DNA from: Pleurodeles waltl
Taxonomy: Eukaryota; Chordata; Amphibia; Caudata; Salamandridae
NCBI RefSeq assembly: GCF_031143425.1
Contig: NW_027150032.1
Span: 1-64,000, forward strand
Length of the DNA stretch: 64,000 bases
Reading direction: 5' to 3'
Under the pieces are notes generated by a model. That model searched no databases, was not told the origin of the DNA, and worked only from the letters and a program-made list of their open reading frames with translations. Below are positions 22,564 to 36,200 of this stretch, in pieces. The position numbers were made by a program, and so were the translations under genes. Every line of letters begins with the position of its first letter. Positions within the stretch are counted from its first letter, which is position 1.

Positions 22564-25500
22564 TCACCCCATCTTGGATTCCCCTAGGTCTCTAGTTTTC
22601 AGAAATGCACAGGTTTGGCAGGTTACCCTAGGTTCCGGCTGAGCTACAGGCCAAAATCTACAGGTAGGCACTTTGTAAAAAACACCTCTGTTTTCTTTCA
22701 AAAAATTGGATGTGTCCACGTTGCGCTTTGGGGCGTTTCCTGTCGCAGGCGCTAGGCCTACCCACACAAGTGAGGTATCATTTTTATCGGGAGACTTGGG
22801 GGAATGCTGGGTGGAAGGAAATTTGTGGCTGCTCTCAGATTCCAGAACTTTTTGTCACAGAAATGTGAGGAACATGTGATTTTTTAGCCAAATTTTGAGG
22901 TTTTCAAAGGATTCTGGGTAACAGAACCTGGTCCGAGCCACACAAGTCACCCCATCTTGGATTCCCCTAGGTCTCTAGTTTTCAGAAATGCACAGGTTTG
23001 TTAGGTTTCCTTAGGTTCCGGCTGAGCTACAGGCCAAAATCTACAGGTAGGCACTTTGCAAAAAACAGCTCTGTTTTCTTTAAAAAAATTGGATGTGTCC
23101 ACGTTGCGCTTTGGGGCGTTTCCTGTCGCGGGCGCTAGGCCTACTCACACAAGTGAGGTATAATTTTTAGCGGGAGACGTGGGGGAACGTTGGGTGGAAG
23201 GAAATTTGTGGCTCCTCTCAGATTCCAAAACTTTCTGCCACAGAAATGTGAGGACCATGTGTTTTTTTAGCCAAATTATGAGGTTTGCAAAGGATTCTGG
23301 GTAACAGAACCTGGTCCGAGCCACACAAGTCACCCCATCTTGGACTCCCCTAGGTCTCTAGTTTTTAGAAATACACAGGTTTGGTAGGTTTCCCTAGGTG
23401 CCGGCTGAGCTACAGGCCAAAATCTACAGGTAGGCACTTTGCAAAAAACACCTCTGTTTTCTTTCAAAAATGTGGATGTGCCCACGTTGCGCTTTGGGGC
23501 GTTTCCTATCGCGGGCGCTAGGCCTACCCACACAAGTGAGGTATCATTTTTATCGGGAGACGTGCGGGAACGCTGGGTGGAAGGAAATTTGTGGCTCCTC
23601 TCAGATTCCAGAACTTTCTGCCACAGAAATGTCAGGAACATGCGTTTTTTTTGCCAAATTTTGAGGTTTGCAAAGGATTCTGGGTAACAGCACCTGGTCC
23701 GAGCCACACAAGTCACCCCATCTTGTATTCCCCTAGGTCTCTAGTTTTCAGAAATGCACAGGTTTTGTAGGTTACCCTAGGTTCCGGCTGAGCTACAGGC
23801 CAAAATCTACAGGTAGGCACTTTGCAAAAAACCCCTCTGTTTTCTTTCAAAAATTTGGATGTGTACACGTTGCGCTTTGGGGCGTTTCCTGTCTCGGGCG
23901 CTACGCCTACTCACACAAGTGAGGTATCATTTTTATCGGGAGACGTGGGGGAACGCTGGGTGGAAGGAAATTTGTGGCTCCTCTCAGATTCCAGACATTT
24001 CTGCCACAGAAATGTGAGGAACATGTGTTTTTTTACCCAAATTTTGAGGTTTGCAAAGGATTCTGGGTAACAGAACCTGGTCTGAGCCACACAAGTCACC
24101 CCATCTTGGATTCCCCTAGGCCTCTAGTTTTCAGAAATGCACAGGTTTGGTAGGTTTCCCCAGGTGGCGGCTGAGCTACAGGCCAAAATCTACAGGTAGG
24201 CACTTTGCAAAAAACACCTCTGTTTTCTTTCAAAAAATTGGATGTGTCCACGTTGCGCTTTGGGGCGATTCCTGTCGCGGGCGCTAGGCCTACCCACACA
24301 AGTGAGGTATCATTTTTATCTGGAGACTTGGGGGAACGCTGGGTGGAAGGTAATTTGTGACTCCTCTCAGATTCCAGAACTTTCTGCCACAGAAATGTGA
24401 GGAACATGTGTTTTTTTAGCCAAATTTTGAGGTTTGCAAAGGATTCTGGGTAACAGAACCTGGTCCGAGCCACACAAGTCACCCCATCTTTGTTTCCCCT
24501 AGGTCTCTAGTTTTCAGAAATGCACAGGTTTGGTAGGTTTCCCTAGGTGGCGGCTGAGCTACAGGCCAAAATCTACAGGTAGGCACTTTGCAAAAAACAC
24601 CTCTGTTTTCTTTAAAAAAATTGGATGTGTCCACGTTGCGCTTTGGGGCGTTTCCTGTCGCGGGCGCTAGGCCTACCCACACAAGTGAGGTATCATTTTT
24701 ATCGGGAGACTTGGGGGAACGCTGGGTGGAAGGTAATTTGTGGCTCCTCTCAGATTCCAGAACTTTCTGCCACAGAAATGTGAGGAATATGTGTTTTTTT
24801 AGCCAAATTTTGAGGTTTGCAAAGGATTCTGGGTAACAGAACCTGGTCCGAGCCACACAAGTCACCCCATCTTGGTTTCCCCCAGGTCTCTAGTTTTCAG
24901 AAATGCACAGGTTTGGTAGGTTTCCCTAGGTGGCGGCTGAGCTACAGGCCAAAATCTACAGGTAGGCACTTTGCAAAAAACACCTCTTTTTTTTTAAAAA
25001 AAATTGGATGTGTCCACGTTGCGCTTTGGGGCGTTTCCTGTCGCGGGCGCTAGGCCTACCCACACAAGTGAGTTATCATTTTTATCGGGAGACATGGGGG
25101 AACGCTGGGTGGAAGGAAATTTGTGGCTCCTCTCAGATTCCAGAACTTTCTGCCACAGAAATGTGAGGAACATGTGTTTTTTTAGCCCAATTTTGATGGT
25201 TGCAAAGGATTCTGGGTAACAGAACCTGGTCCGAGCCACACAAGTCACCCCATCTGGATTCCCCTAGGTCTCTAGTTTTCAGAAATGCACAGGTTTGGTA
25301 GGTTTCCCTAGGTGCCGGCTGAGCTACAGGCCAAAATCTACAGGTAGGCACTTTGCAAAAAACACCTCTGTTTTCTTTAAAAAAATTGGATGTGTCCACG
25401 TTGCGCTTTGGGGCGTTTCCTGTCGCGGGCGCTAGGCCTACTCACACAAGTGAGGTATAATTTTTATCGGGAGACGTGGGGGAACGCTGGGTGGAAGGAA

Positions 25501-25626
25501 ATTTGTGGCTCCTCTCAGATTCAAGAACTTTCTGCCACAGAAATGTGAGGACCATGTGTTTTTTTAGCCAAATTATGAGGTTTGCAAAGGATTCTGGGTA
25601 ACAGAACCTGGTCCGAGCCACACAAG
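22564..25626. repeat. HOR-III opening: M N E F/H J and three mixed units
   Basis: Units: M 22564 (tttggcagg, tttgtaaaaaac, tttttgtcac), N 22947 (tttgttagg, tataattttta, private aacagctc and aacgttggg), E 23330 (aatacacagg, aaaaatgtgg, gtgcccacg), F/H chimera 23713, J 24096 (ccccaggtgg, gtgactcc), mixed G/B 24479, G/T 24862 (private cctcttttttttt, agttatc, ttttgatgg) and 25245 (catctggatt, one base short; tataatt). The M-N-E order recurs at 38651-39416, 42 units to the right. Confidence 0.82.
23713..24095. repeat. Chimeric unit F/H
   Basis: The front is F (ttaccctaggttccgg, gtgtacacg, tactcac, gacgtgg). From about relative position 250 the back is H (ggaagg, ccagacattt, gaacatgtg, ggtctgagc). 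The next unit is J. Elsewhere the same context is E-F-H-J with F and H separate (25627 on and 39416 on). Private changes include ctcgggcgctacgcc, which destroys the TAGGCCTA palindrome. Confidence 0.83.
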
Positions 25627-28309
25627 TCACCCCATCTTGGACTCCCCTAGGTCTCTAGTTTTTAGAAATACACAGGTTTGGTAGGTTTCCCTAGGTGCCG
25701 GCTGAGCTACAGGCCAAAATCTACAGGTAGGCACTTTGCAAAAAACACCTCTGTTTTCTTTCAAAAATGTGGATGTGCCCACGTTGCGCTTTGGGGCGTT
25801 TCCTATCGCGGGCGCTAGGCCTACCCACACAAGTGAGGTATCATTTTTATCGGGAGACGTGCGGGAACGCTGGGTGGAAGGAAATTTGTGGCTCCTCTCA
25901 GATTCCAGAACTTTCTGCCACAGAAATGTCAGGAACATGCGTTTTTGTAGCCAAATTTTGAGGTTTGCAAAGGATTCTGGGTAACAGAACCTGGTCCGAG
26001 CCACACAAGTCACCCCATCTTGTATTCCCCTAGGTCTCTAGTTTTCAGAAATGCACAGGTTTGGTAGGTTACCCTAGGTTCCGGCTGAGCTACAGGCCAA
26101 AATCTACAGGTAGTCACTTTGCAAAAAACACCTCTGTTTTCTTTCAAAAATTTGGATGTGTACACGTTGCGCTTTGGGGCGTTTCCTGTCGCGGGCGCTA
26201 GGCCTACTCACACAAGTGAGGTATCATTTTTATCGGGAGACGTGGGGGAACGCTGGGTGTAAGGAAATTTGTGGCTCCTCTCAGATTCCAGAACTTTCTG
26301 CCACAGAAATGTGAGGACCATGTGTTTTTTTAGCCAAATTATGAGGTTTGCAAAGGATTCTGGGTAACAGAACCTGGTCCGAGCCACACAAGTCACCCCA
26401 TCTTGGATTCCCCTAGGTCTCTAGTTTTCAGAAATGCACAGGTTTGGTAGGTTTCCCTAGGGGCCGGCTGAGCTACAGGCCAAAATCTACAGGTAGGCAC
26501 TTTGCAAAAAACACCTCTGTTTTCTTTAAAAAAATTGGATGTGTCCACGTTGCGCTTTGGGGCGTTTCCTGTCGCGGGCGCTAGGCCTACCCACACAAGT
26601 GAGGTATCATTTTTATAGGGAGACTTGGGGGAACGCTGGGTGGAAGGAAATTTGTGGCTCCTCTCAGATTCCAGACATTTCTGCCACAGAAATGTGAGGA
26701 ACATGTGTTTTTTTAGCCAAATTTTGAGGTTTGCAAAGGATTCTGGGTAACAGAACCTGGTCTGAGCCACACAAGTCACCCCATCTTGGATTCCCCTAGG
26801 TCTCTAGTTTTCAGAAATGCACAGGTTTGGTAGGTTTCCCCAGGTAGCAGGTGAGCTACAGGCCAAAATCTACAGGTAGGCACTTTGCAAAAAACACCTC
26901 TGTTTTCTTTCAAAAAATTGGATGTGTCCACGTTGCGCTTTGGGGCGTTTCCTGTCGCGGGCGCTAGGCCTACCCACACAAGTGAGGTATCATTTTTATC
27001 GGGAGACTTGGGGGAACGCTGGGTGGAAGGTAATTTGTGACTCCTCTCAGATTCCAGAACTTTCTGCCACAGAAATGTGAGGAACATGTGTTTTTTTTTA
27101 GCCAAATTTTGAGGTTTGCAAAGGATTCTGGGTAACAGAACCTGGTCCGAGCCACACAAGTCACCCCATCTTGGTTTCCCCTAGGTCTCTAGTTTTCAGA
27201 AATGCACAGGTTTGGTAGGTTTCCCTAGGTGGCGGCTGAGCTACAGGCCAAAATCTACAGGTAGGCACTTTGCAAAAAACACCTCTGTTTTCTTTAAAAA
27301 AATTGGATGTGTCCACGTTGCGCTTTGGGGCGTTTCCTGTCGCGGGCGCTAGGCCTACCCACACAAGTAAGGTATAATTTTTATCGGGAGACTTGGGAGA
27401 ACGCTGGGTGGAAGGAAATTTGTGGCTCCTCTCAGATTCCAGAACTTTCTGCCACAGAAATGTGAGGAACATGTGTTTTTTTAGCCCAATTTTGAGGTTT
27501 GCAAAGGATTCTGGGTAACAGAACCTGGTCTGAGCCACACAAGTCACCCCATCTTGGATTCCCCTAGGTCTCTAGTTTTCAGAAATGCACAGGATTGGTA
27601 GGTTTCCTTAGGTGGCGGCTGAGCTACAGGCCAAAATCTACAGGTAGGCACTTTGCAAAAAACACCTCTGTTTTCTTTCAAAAAATTGGATGTGTCCACG
27701 TTGCACTTTAGGGCGTTTCCTGTCGCGGGCACTAGGCCTACCCACACAAGTGAGGTATCATTTTTATCGGGAGACTTGGGGGAACGCTGGGTGGAAGGTA
27801 ATTTGTGGCTCCTCTCAGATTCCAGAACTTTCTGCCACAGAAATGTGAGGAATATGTGTTTTTTTAGCCAAATTTTGAGGTTTGCAAAGGGTTCTGGGTA
27901 ACAGAACCTGGTCCGAGCCACACAAGTCACCCCATCTTGGATTCCCCGAGGTCTCTAGTTTTCAGAAATGCACAGGTTTGGTAGGTTTCCCTAGGTGGCG
28001 GCTAAGCTACAGGCCAAAATCTACAGGTAGGCACTTTGCAAAAAACACCACTGTTTTCTTTCAAAAAATTGGATGTGTCCACGTTGCGCTTTGGGGCGTT
28101 TCCTGTCGCGGGCGTTAGGCCTACTCACACAAGTGAGGTATCATTTTTATCGGGAGACGTGGGGGAACGCTGGGTGGAAGGAAATTTGTGGCTCCTCTCA
28201 GATTCCAGAACTTTCTGCCACAGAAATGTGAGGACCATGTGTTTTTTTAGCCAAATTATGAGGTTTGCAAAGGATTCTGGGTAACAGAACCTGGTCCGAG
28301 CCACACAAG
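25627..28309. repeat. HOR-III copy 1, part 1: E F H J T B C
   Basis: Units: E 25627 (aatacacagg, aaaaatgtgg, private gtttttgtagcc), F 26010 (private gtagtcac), H 26393 (private aggggccgg), J 26776 (ccccaggtagcaggtg, T9 tract 27091-27099), T-like 27161 (agtaaggtataatt, gggagaacg), B 27544 (ctttagggcg), C 27927 (aacaccactg). The same order starts at 39416, offset 13,789 bp (36 units +1), but there the T-like and B units are merged into one. Confidence 0.86.
27091..27099. repeat. T9 tract in J unit 26776
   Basis: Nine Ts where most units have seven, immediately before agccaaatttt. With 40880-40888 (T9) and 36666-36676 (T11) it marks a J sub-lineage with T-tract growth. Confidence 0.9.
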
Positions 28310-28691
28310 TCACCCCATCTTGGATTCCCCTCGGTCTCTAGTTTTCAGAAATGCACAGGTTTGGTAGGTTTCCCTAGGTGGCGGCTGAGCTAGAGGCCAA
28401 AATCTACAGGTAGGCACTTTGCAAAAACACCTCTGTCTTCTTTCAAAAAATTGGATGTGTTTATGTTGCGCTTTGGGGCGTTTCCTGTCACGGGCGCTAG
28501 GCCTACCCACACAAGTGAGGTATCATTTTTATTGGGAGACTTGGGGGAACGCTGGGTGAAAGGAAATTTGTGGCTCTTCTCAGATTCCAGAACTTTTTGC
28601 CACAGAAATGTGAGGAACATGTGATTTTTTAGCCAAATTTTGAGGTTTGCAAAGGATTCTGGGTAACAGAACCTGGTCCGAGCCACACAAG

Positions 28692-29074
28692 TCACCCCAT
28701 CTTGGATTCCCCTAGGTCTCTAGTTTTCAGAAATGCACAGGTTTGGTAGTTTTCCCTAGGTGGCGGCTGAGCTACAGGCCAAAATCTACAGGTAGGCACT
28801 TTGCAAAAAACACCTCTGTTTTCTTTCAAAAAATTGGATGTGTTCACGTTGCGCTTTGGGGCGTTTCCTGTCGCGGGCGCTAGGCCTACCCACACAAGTG
28901 AGGTATCATTTTTATCAGGAGACTTGGGGGAACGCTGGGTGGAAGGTAATTTGTGGCTCCTCTCAGATTCCAGAACTTTCTGCCACAGAAATGTGAGGAA
29001 CATGTGTTTTTTTAGACCAATTTTGAGGTTTGCAAAGGATTCTGGGTAACAGAACCTGGTCTGAGCCACACAAG
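28692..29074. repeat. Chimeric unit G/T
   Basis: The front carries the private ggtagttttcc otherwise seen only in G unit 42098. The middle and back (gtgttcacg, tatcagg, agaccaatt, ggtctgagc) match T unit 42481. In the 41.7-kb block these are two separate adjacent units following the gcaaaaacacc D unit; here one hybrid takes their place. Confidence 0.8.
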
Positions 29075-32000
29075 TCACCCCATCTTGGATTCCCCTAGGT
29101 CTCTAGTTTTCAGAAATGCACAGGATTGGTAGGTTTCCTTAGGTGGCGGCTGAGCTACAGGCCAAAATCTACAGGTAGGCACTTTGCAAAAAACACCTCT
29201 GTTTTCTTTAAAAAAATTGGATGTGTCCACGTTGCACTTTGGGGCGTTTCCTGTCGCGGGCACTAGGCCTACCCACACAAGTGAGGTATCATTTTTATCG
29301 GGAGACTTGGGGGAACGCTGTGTGGAAGGTAATTTGTGGCTCCTCTCAGATTCCAGAACTTTCTGCCACAGAAATGTGAGGAATATGTGTTTTTTTAGCC
29401 AAATTTTGAGGTTTGCAAAGGGTTCTGGGTAACAGAACCTGGTCCGAGCCACACAAGTCACCCCATCTTGGATTCCCCGAGGTCTCTAGTTTTCAGAAAT
29501 GCACAGGTTTGGTAGGTTTCCCTAGGTGGCGGCTAAGCTACAGGCCAAAATCTACAGGTAGGCACTTTGCAAAAAACACCTCTGTTTTCTTTCAAAAAAT
29601 TGGATGTGTCCACGTTGCGCTTTGGGGCGTTTCTTGTCGCGGGCATTAGGCCTACTCACACAAGTGAGGTATCATTTTTATCGGGAGACGTGGGGGAACG
29701 CTGGGTGGAAGGAAATTTGTGGCTCCTCTCAGATTCCAGAACTTTCTGCCACAGAAATGTGAGGACCATGTGTTTTTTTAGCCAAATTATGAGGTTTGCA
29801 AAGGATTCTGGGTAACAGAACCTGGTCCGAGCCACACAAGTCACCCCATCTTGGATTCCCCTGGGTCTCTAGTTTTCAGAAATGCACAGGCTTGGCAGGT
29901 TTCCCTAGGTGGCGGCTGAGCTAGAGGCCAAAATCTACAGGTAGGCACTTTGCAAAAAACACCTCTGTTTTCTTTAAAAAAATTAGATGTGTTTACGTTG
30001 CGCTTTGGGGCGTTTCCTGTCACGGGCGCTAGGCCTACCCACACAAGTGAGGTATCATTTTTATTGGGAGACTTGGGGGAACGCTGGGTGAAAGGAAATT
30101 TGTGGCTCCTCTCAGATTCCAGAACTTTTTGCCACAGAAATGTGAGGAACATGTGATTTTTTAGCCAAATTTTGAGGTTTGCAAAGGATTCTGGGTAACA
30201 GAACCTGGTCCGAGCCACACAAGTCACCCCATCTTGGATTCCCCGAGGTCTCTAGTTTTCAGAAATGCACAGGTTTGGTAGGTTTCCCTAGGTGGCGGCT
30301 GAGCTATAGGCCAAAATCTACAGGTAGGCACTTTGCAAAAAACACCTCTGTTTTCTTTCAAAAAATTGGATGTGTCCACGTTGCTCTTTGGGGCGTTTCC
30401 TGTCGCGGGCGCTAGGCCTACCCACACAAGTGAGGTATTATTTTTATCGGGAGACTTGGGGGAACGCTGGGTGGAAGGTAATTTGTGGCTCCTCTCAGAT
30501 TCCAGAACTTTCTGCCACAGAAATGTGAGGAACATGTGTTTTTTTAGCCAAATTTTGAGGTTTGCAAAGGATTCTGGGTAACAGAACATGGTCCGAGCCA
30601 CACAAGTCACCCCATCTTGGTTTCCCCTAGGTCTCTAGTTTTCAGAAATGCACAGGTTTGGTAGGTTTCCCTAGGTGGCGGCTGAGCTACAGGCCAAAAT
30701 CTACAGGTACGCACTTTGCAAAAAACACCTCTGTTTTCTTTCAAAAAATTGGATGTGTCCACGTTGCGCTTTGGGGCGTTTCCTGTCGCGGGAGCTAGGC
30801 CTACCCACACAAGTGAGGTATCATTTTTATCGGGAGACTTGGGGGAACGCTGGGTGGGAGGTAATTTGTGGCTCCTCTCAGATTCCAGAACTTTCTGCCA
30901 CAGAAATGTGAGGAACATGTGTTTTTTTAGCCAAATTTTGAGGTTTGCAAAGGATTCTGGGTAACAGAACCTGGTCCGAGCCACACAAGTCACCCCATCT
31001 TGGATTCCCCGAGGTCTCTAGTTTTCAGAAATGCACAGGTTTGGTAGGTTTCCCTAGGTGGCGGCTGAGCTACAGGCCAAAATCTACAGGTAGGCACTTT
31101 GCAAAAAACACCTCTGTTTTCTTTCAAAAAATTGGATGTGTCCACGTTGCTCTTTGGGGCGTTTCCTGTCGCGGGCGCTAGGCCTACCCACACAAGTGAG
31201 GTATTATTTTTATCGGGAGACTTGGGGGAACGCTGGGTGGAAGGTAATTTGTGGCTCCTCTCAGATTCCAGAACTTTCTGCCACAGAAATGTGAGGAACA
31301 TGTGTTTTTTTAGCCAAATTTTGAGGTTTGCAAAGGATTCTGGGTAACAGAACATGGTCCGAGCCACACAAGTCACCCCATCTTGGATTCCCCGAGGTCT
31401 CTAGTTTTCAGAAATGCACAGGTTTGGTAGGTTACCCTAGGTTCCGGCTGAGCTACAGGCCAAAATCTACAGGTAGGCACTTTGCAAAAAACACCTCTGT
31501 TTTCTTTCAAAAATTTGGATGTGTACACGTTGCGCTTTGGGGCGTTTCCTGTCGCGGGCGCTAGGCCTACTCACACAAGTGAGGTATCATTTTTATCGGG
31601 AGACTTGGGGGAACGCTGGGTGTAAGGAAATTTGTGGCTCCTCTCAGATTCCAGAACTTTCTGCCACAGAAATGTGAGGACCATGTGTTTTTTTAGCCAA
31701 ATTATGAGGTTTGCAAAGGATTCTGGGTAACAGAACCTGGTCCGAGCCACACAAGTCACCCCATCTTGGATTCCCCTAGGTCTCTAGTTTTCAGAAATGC
31801 ACAGGTTTGGTAGGTTTCCCTAGGTGCCGGCTGAGCTACAGGCCAAAATCTACAGGTAGGCACTTTGCAAAAAACACCTCTGTTTTCTTTCAAAAAATTG
31901 GATGTGTCCACGTTGCGCTTTGGGGCGTTTCCTGTCGCGGGCGCTAGGCCTACCCACACAAGTGAGGTATAATTTTTATCGGGAGACTTGGGGGAACGCT

Positions 32001-32138
32001 GGGTGGAAGGAAATTTGTGGCTCCTCTCAGATTCCAGAACTTTCTGCCACAGAAATGTGAGGAACATGTGTTTTTTTAGCCCAATTTTGAGGTTTGCAAA
32101 GGATTCTGGGTAACAGAACCTGGTCTGAGCCACACAAG

Positions 32139-33286
32139 TCACCCCATCTTGGATTCCCCTAGGTCTCTAGTTTTCAGAAATGCACAGGATTGGTAGGTTT
32201 CCTTAGGTGGCGGCTGAGCTACAGGCCAAAATCTACAGGTAGGCACTTTGCAAAAAACACCTCTGTTTTCTTTCAAAAAATTGGATGTGTCCACGTTGCA
32301 CTTTAGGGTGTTTCCTGTCGCGGGCACTAGGCCTACCCACACAAGTGAGGTATCATTTTTATCGGGAGACTTGGGGGAACGCTGGGTGGAAGGAAATTTG
32401 TGGCTCCTCTCAGATTCCAGAACTTTCTGCCACAGAAATGTGAGGAACATGTGTTTTTTTAGCCCAATTTTGAGGTTTGCAAAGGATTCTGGGTAACAGA
32501 ACCTGGTCTGAGCCACACAAGTCACCCCATCTTGGATTCCCCTAGGTCTCTAGTTTTCAGAAATGCACAGGATTGGTAGGTTTCCTTAGGTGGCGGCTGA
32601 GCTACAGGCCAAAATCTACAGGTAGGCACTTTGCAAAAAACACCTCTGTTTTCTTTCAAAAAATTGGATGTGTCCACGTTGCACTTTAGGGTGTTTCCTG
32701 TCGCGGGCACTAGGCCTACCCACACAAGTGAGATATCATTTTTATCGGGAGACTTGGGGGAACGCTGGGTGGAAGGTAATTTGTGGCTCCTCTCAGATTC
32801 CAGTACTTTCTGCCACAGAAATGTGAGGAACATGTGTTTTTTTAGACCAATTTTGAGGTTTGCAAAGGATTCTGGGTAACAGAACCTGGTCTGAGCCACA
32901 CAAGTCACCCCATCTTGGATTCCCCTAGGTCTCTAGTTTTCAGAAATGCACAGGATTGGTAGGTTTCCTTAGGTAGCGGCTGAGCTACAGGCCAAAATCT
33001 ACAGGTAGGCACTTTGCAAAAAACACCTCTGTTTTCTTTAAAAAAATTGGATGTGTCCACGTTGCACTTTGGGGCGTTTCCTGTCGCGGGCACTAGGCCT
33101 ACCCACACAAGTGAGGTATAATTTTTATCGGGAGACTTGGGGAACGCTGGGTGGAAGGTAATTTGTGGCTCCTCTCAGATTCCAGAACTTTCTGCCACAG
33201 AAATGTGAGGAATATGTGTTTTTTTAGCCAAATTATGAGGTTTGCAAAGGATTCTGGGTAACAGAACCTGGTCCGAGCCACACAAG
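32139..33286. repeat. Run of three chimeric units (S/T, S/T, B/C)
   Basis: 32139 and 32522 both start as B/S (ggattggtagg, ccttagg, ctttagggtg, gggcactagg) and end as T (gaacatgtg, cccaatttt or gaccaatttt, ggtctgagc). They look like a two-copy amplification of one hybrid, with private changes (gagatatc, ccagtac) in the second. 32905 begins as B and ends with the C mark attatgagg before a D unit, so it replaces the usual B-C pair. Three hybrids in a row is unusual even here. Confidence 0.75.
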
Positions 33287-36200
33287 TCACCCCATCTTGG
33301 GTTCCCCTGGGTCTCTAGTTTTCAGAAATGCACAGGCTTGGCAGGTTTCCCTAGGTGGCGGCTGAGCTAGAGGCCAAAATCTACAGGTAGGCACTTTGCA
33401 AAAAACACCTCTGTTTTCTTTAAAAAAATTAGATGTGTTTACGTTGCGCTTTGGGGCGTTTCCTGTCACGGGCGCTAAGCCTACCCACACAAGTGAGGTA
33501 TCATTTTTATTGGGAGGCTTGGGGGAACGCTGGGTGAAAGGAAATTTGTGGCTCCTCTCAGATTCCAGAACTTTTTGCCACAGAAATGTGAGGAACATGT
33601 GATTTTTTAGCCAAATTTTGAGGTTTGCAAAGGATTCTGGGTAACAGAACCTGGTCTGAGCCACACAAGTCACCCCATCTTGGATTCCCCGAGGTCTCTA
33701 GTTTTCAGAAATGCACAGGTTTGGTAGGTTTCCCTAGGTGGCGGCTGAGCTACAGGCCAAAATCTACAGGTAGGCACTTTGCAAAAAACACCTCTGTTTT
33801 CTTTCAAAAAATTGGATGTGTCCACGTTGCTCTTTGGGGCGTTTCCTGTCGCGGGCGCTAGGCCTACCCACACAAGTGAGGTATTATTTTTATCGGGAGA
33901 CTTGGGGGAACGCTGGGTGGAAGGTAATTTGTGGCTCCTCTCAGATTCCAGAACTTTCTGCCACAGAAATGTGAGGAACATGTGTTTTTTTAGCCAAATT
34001 TTGAGGTTTGCAAAGGATTCTGGGTAACAGAACATGGTCCGAGCCACACAAGTCACCCCATCTTGGTTTCCCCTAGGTCTCTAGTTTTCAGAAATGCACA
34101 GGTTTGGTAGGTTTCCCTAGGTGGCGGCTGAGCTACAGGCCAAAATCTACAGGTACGCATTTTGCAAAAAACACCTCTGTTTTCTTTCAAAAAATTGGAT
34201 GTGTCCACGTTGCGCTTTGGGGCGTTTCCTGTCGCGGGCGCTAGGCCTACCCACACAAGTGAGGTATCATTTTTATCGGGAGACTTGGGGGAACGCTGGG
34301 TGGAAGGAAATTTGTGGCTCCTCTCAGATTCCAGAACTTTCTGCCACAGAAATGTGAGGAATATGTGTTTTTTTAGCCGAATTTTGAGGTTTGCAAAGGA
34401 TTCTGGGTAACAGAACCTGGTCCGAGCCACACAAGTCACCCCATCTTGGATTCCCCGAGGTCTCTAGTTTTCAGAAATGCACAGGTTTGGTAGGTTACCC
34501 TAGGTTCCGGCTGAGCTACAGGCCAAAATCTACAGGTAAGCACTTTGCAAAAAACACCTCTGTTTTCTTTCAAAAATTTGGATGTGTACACGTTGCGCTT
34601 TGGGGCGTTTCCTGTCGCGGGCGCTAGGCCTACTCACACAAGTGAGGTATCATTTTTATCGGGAGACTTGGGGGAACGCTGGGTGTAAGGAAATTTGTGG
34701 CTCCTCTCAGATTCCAGAACTTTCTGCCACAGAAATGTGAGGACCATGTGTTTTTTTAGCCAAATTATGAGGTTTGCAAAGGATTCTGGGTAACAGAACC
34801 TGGTCCGAGCCACACAAGTCACCCCATCTTGGATTCCCCTAGGTCTCTAGTTTTCAGAAATGCACAGGTTTGGTAGGTTTCCCTAGGTGCCGGCTGAGCT
34901 ACAGGCCAAAATCTACAGGTAGGCACTTTGCAAAAAACACCTCTGTTTTCTTTCAAAAAATTGGATGTGTCCACGTTGCGCTTTGGGGCGTTTCTTGTCG
35001 CGGGCGCTAGGCCTACCCACACAAGTGAGGTATAATTTTTATCGGGAGACGTGGGGGAACGCTGGGTGGAAGGAAATTTGTGGCTCCTCTCAGATTCCAG
35101 AACTTTCTGCCACAGAAATGTGAGGAACATGTGTTTTTTTAGCCCAATTTTGAGGTTTGCAAAGGATTCTGGGTAACAGAACCTGGTCTGAGCCACACAA
35201 GTCACCCCATCTTGGATTCCCCTAGGTCTCTAGTTTTCAGAAATGCACAGGATTGGTAGGTTTCCTTAGGTGGCGGCTGAGCTACAGGCCAAAATCTACA
35301 GGTAGGCACTTTGCAAAAAACACCTCTGTTTTCTTTAAAAAAATTGGATGTGTCCACGTTGCACTTTAGGGTGTTTCCTGTCGCGGGCACTAGGCCTACC
35401 CACACAAGTGAGGTATCATTTTTATCGGGAGACTTGGGGGAACGCTGGGTGGAAGGTAATTTGTGGCTCCTCTCAGATTCCAGAACTTTCTGCAACAGAA
35501 ATGTGAGGAATATGTGTTTTTTTAGCCAACTTTTGAGGTTTGCAAAGGGTTCAGGGTAACAGAACCTGGTCCGAGCCACACAAGTCACCCCATCTTGGAT
35601 TCCCCGAGGTCTCTAGTTTTCAGAAATGCACAGGTTTGGTAGGTTTCCCTAGGTGGCGTCTAAGCTACAGGCCAAAATCTACAGGTAGGCACTTTGCAAA
35701 AAACACCACTGTTTTCTTTCAAAAAATTGGATGTGTCCACGTTGCGCTTTGGGGCGTTTCCTGTCGCGGGCGTTAGGCCTACTCACACAAGTGAGGTATC
35801 ATTTTTATCGGGAGACGTGGGGGAACGCTGGGTGGAAGGAAATTTGTGGCTCCTCTCAGATTCCAGAACTTTCTGCCACAGAAATGTGTGGACCATGTGT
35901 TTTTTTAGCCAAATTATGAGGTTTGCAAAGGATTCTGGGTAACAGAACCTGGTCCGAGCCACACAAGTCACCCCTTCTTGGTTTCCCCTAGGTCTCTAGT
36001 TTTCAGAAATGCACAGGTTTGGTGGGTTTCCCTAGGTGGCGGCTGAGCTACTGGCCAAAATCTACAGGTAGGCACTTTGCAAAAAACACCTCTGTTTTCT
36101 TTCAAAAAATTGGATGTGTTCACGTTGCGCTTTGGGGCGTTTCCTGTCGCAGGCGCTAGGCCTACCCACACAAGTGAGGTATCATTTTTATCAGGAGACT

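Larger units (their letters stand above)
28310..33286. repeat. HOR-III copy 1, part 2: D T B C D P Q P F R S/T S/T B/C
   Basis: Units: D 28310 (gcaaaaacacc, one A short; gtttatg), T 28692, B 29075, C 29458, D 29841 (cttggcagg), P 30224, Q 30607 (tacgcac), P 30990, F 31373, R 31756, S/T 32139, S/T 32522, B/C 32905 (382 bp; gacttggggaacg). P 30224 and P 30990 differ mainly by gctatagg versus gctacagg, so P-Q-P is a recent local duplication. The parallel stretches at 33670-34436 and 44013-44776 have P-Q-F with no second P. Confidence 0.85.
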
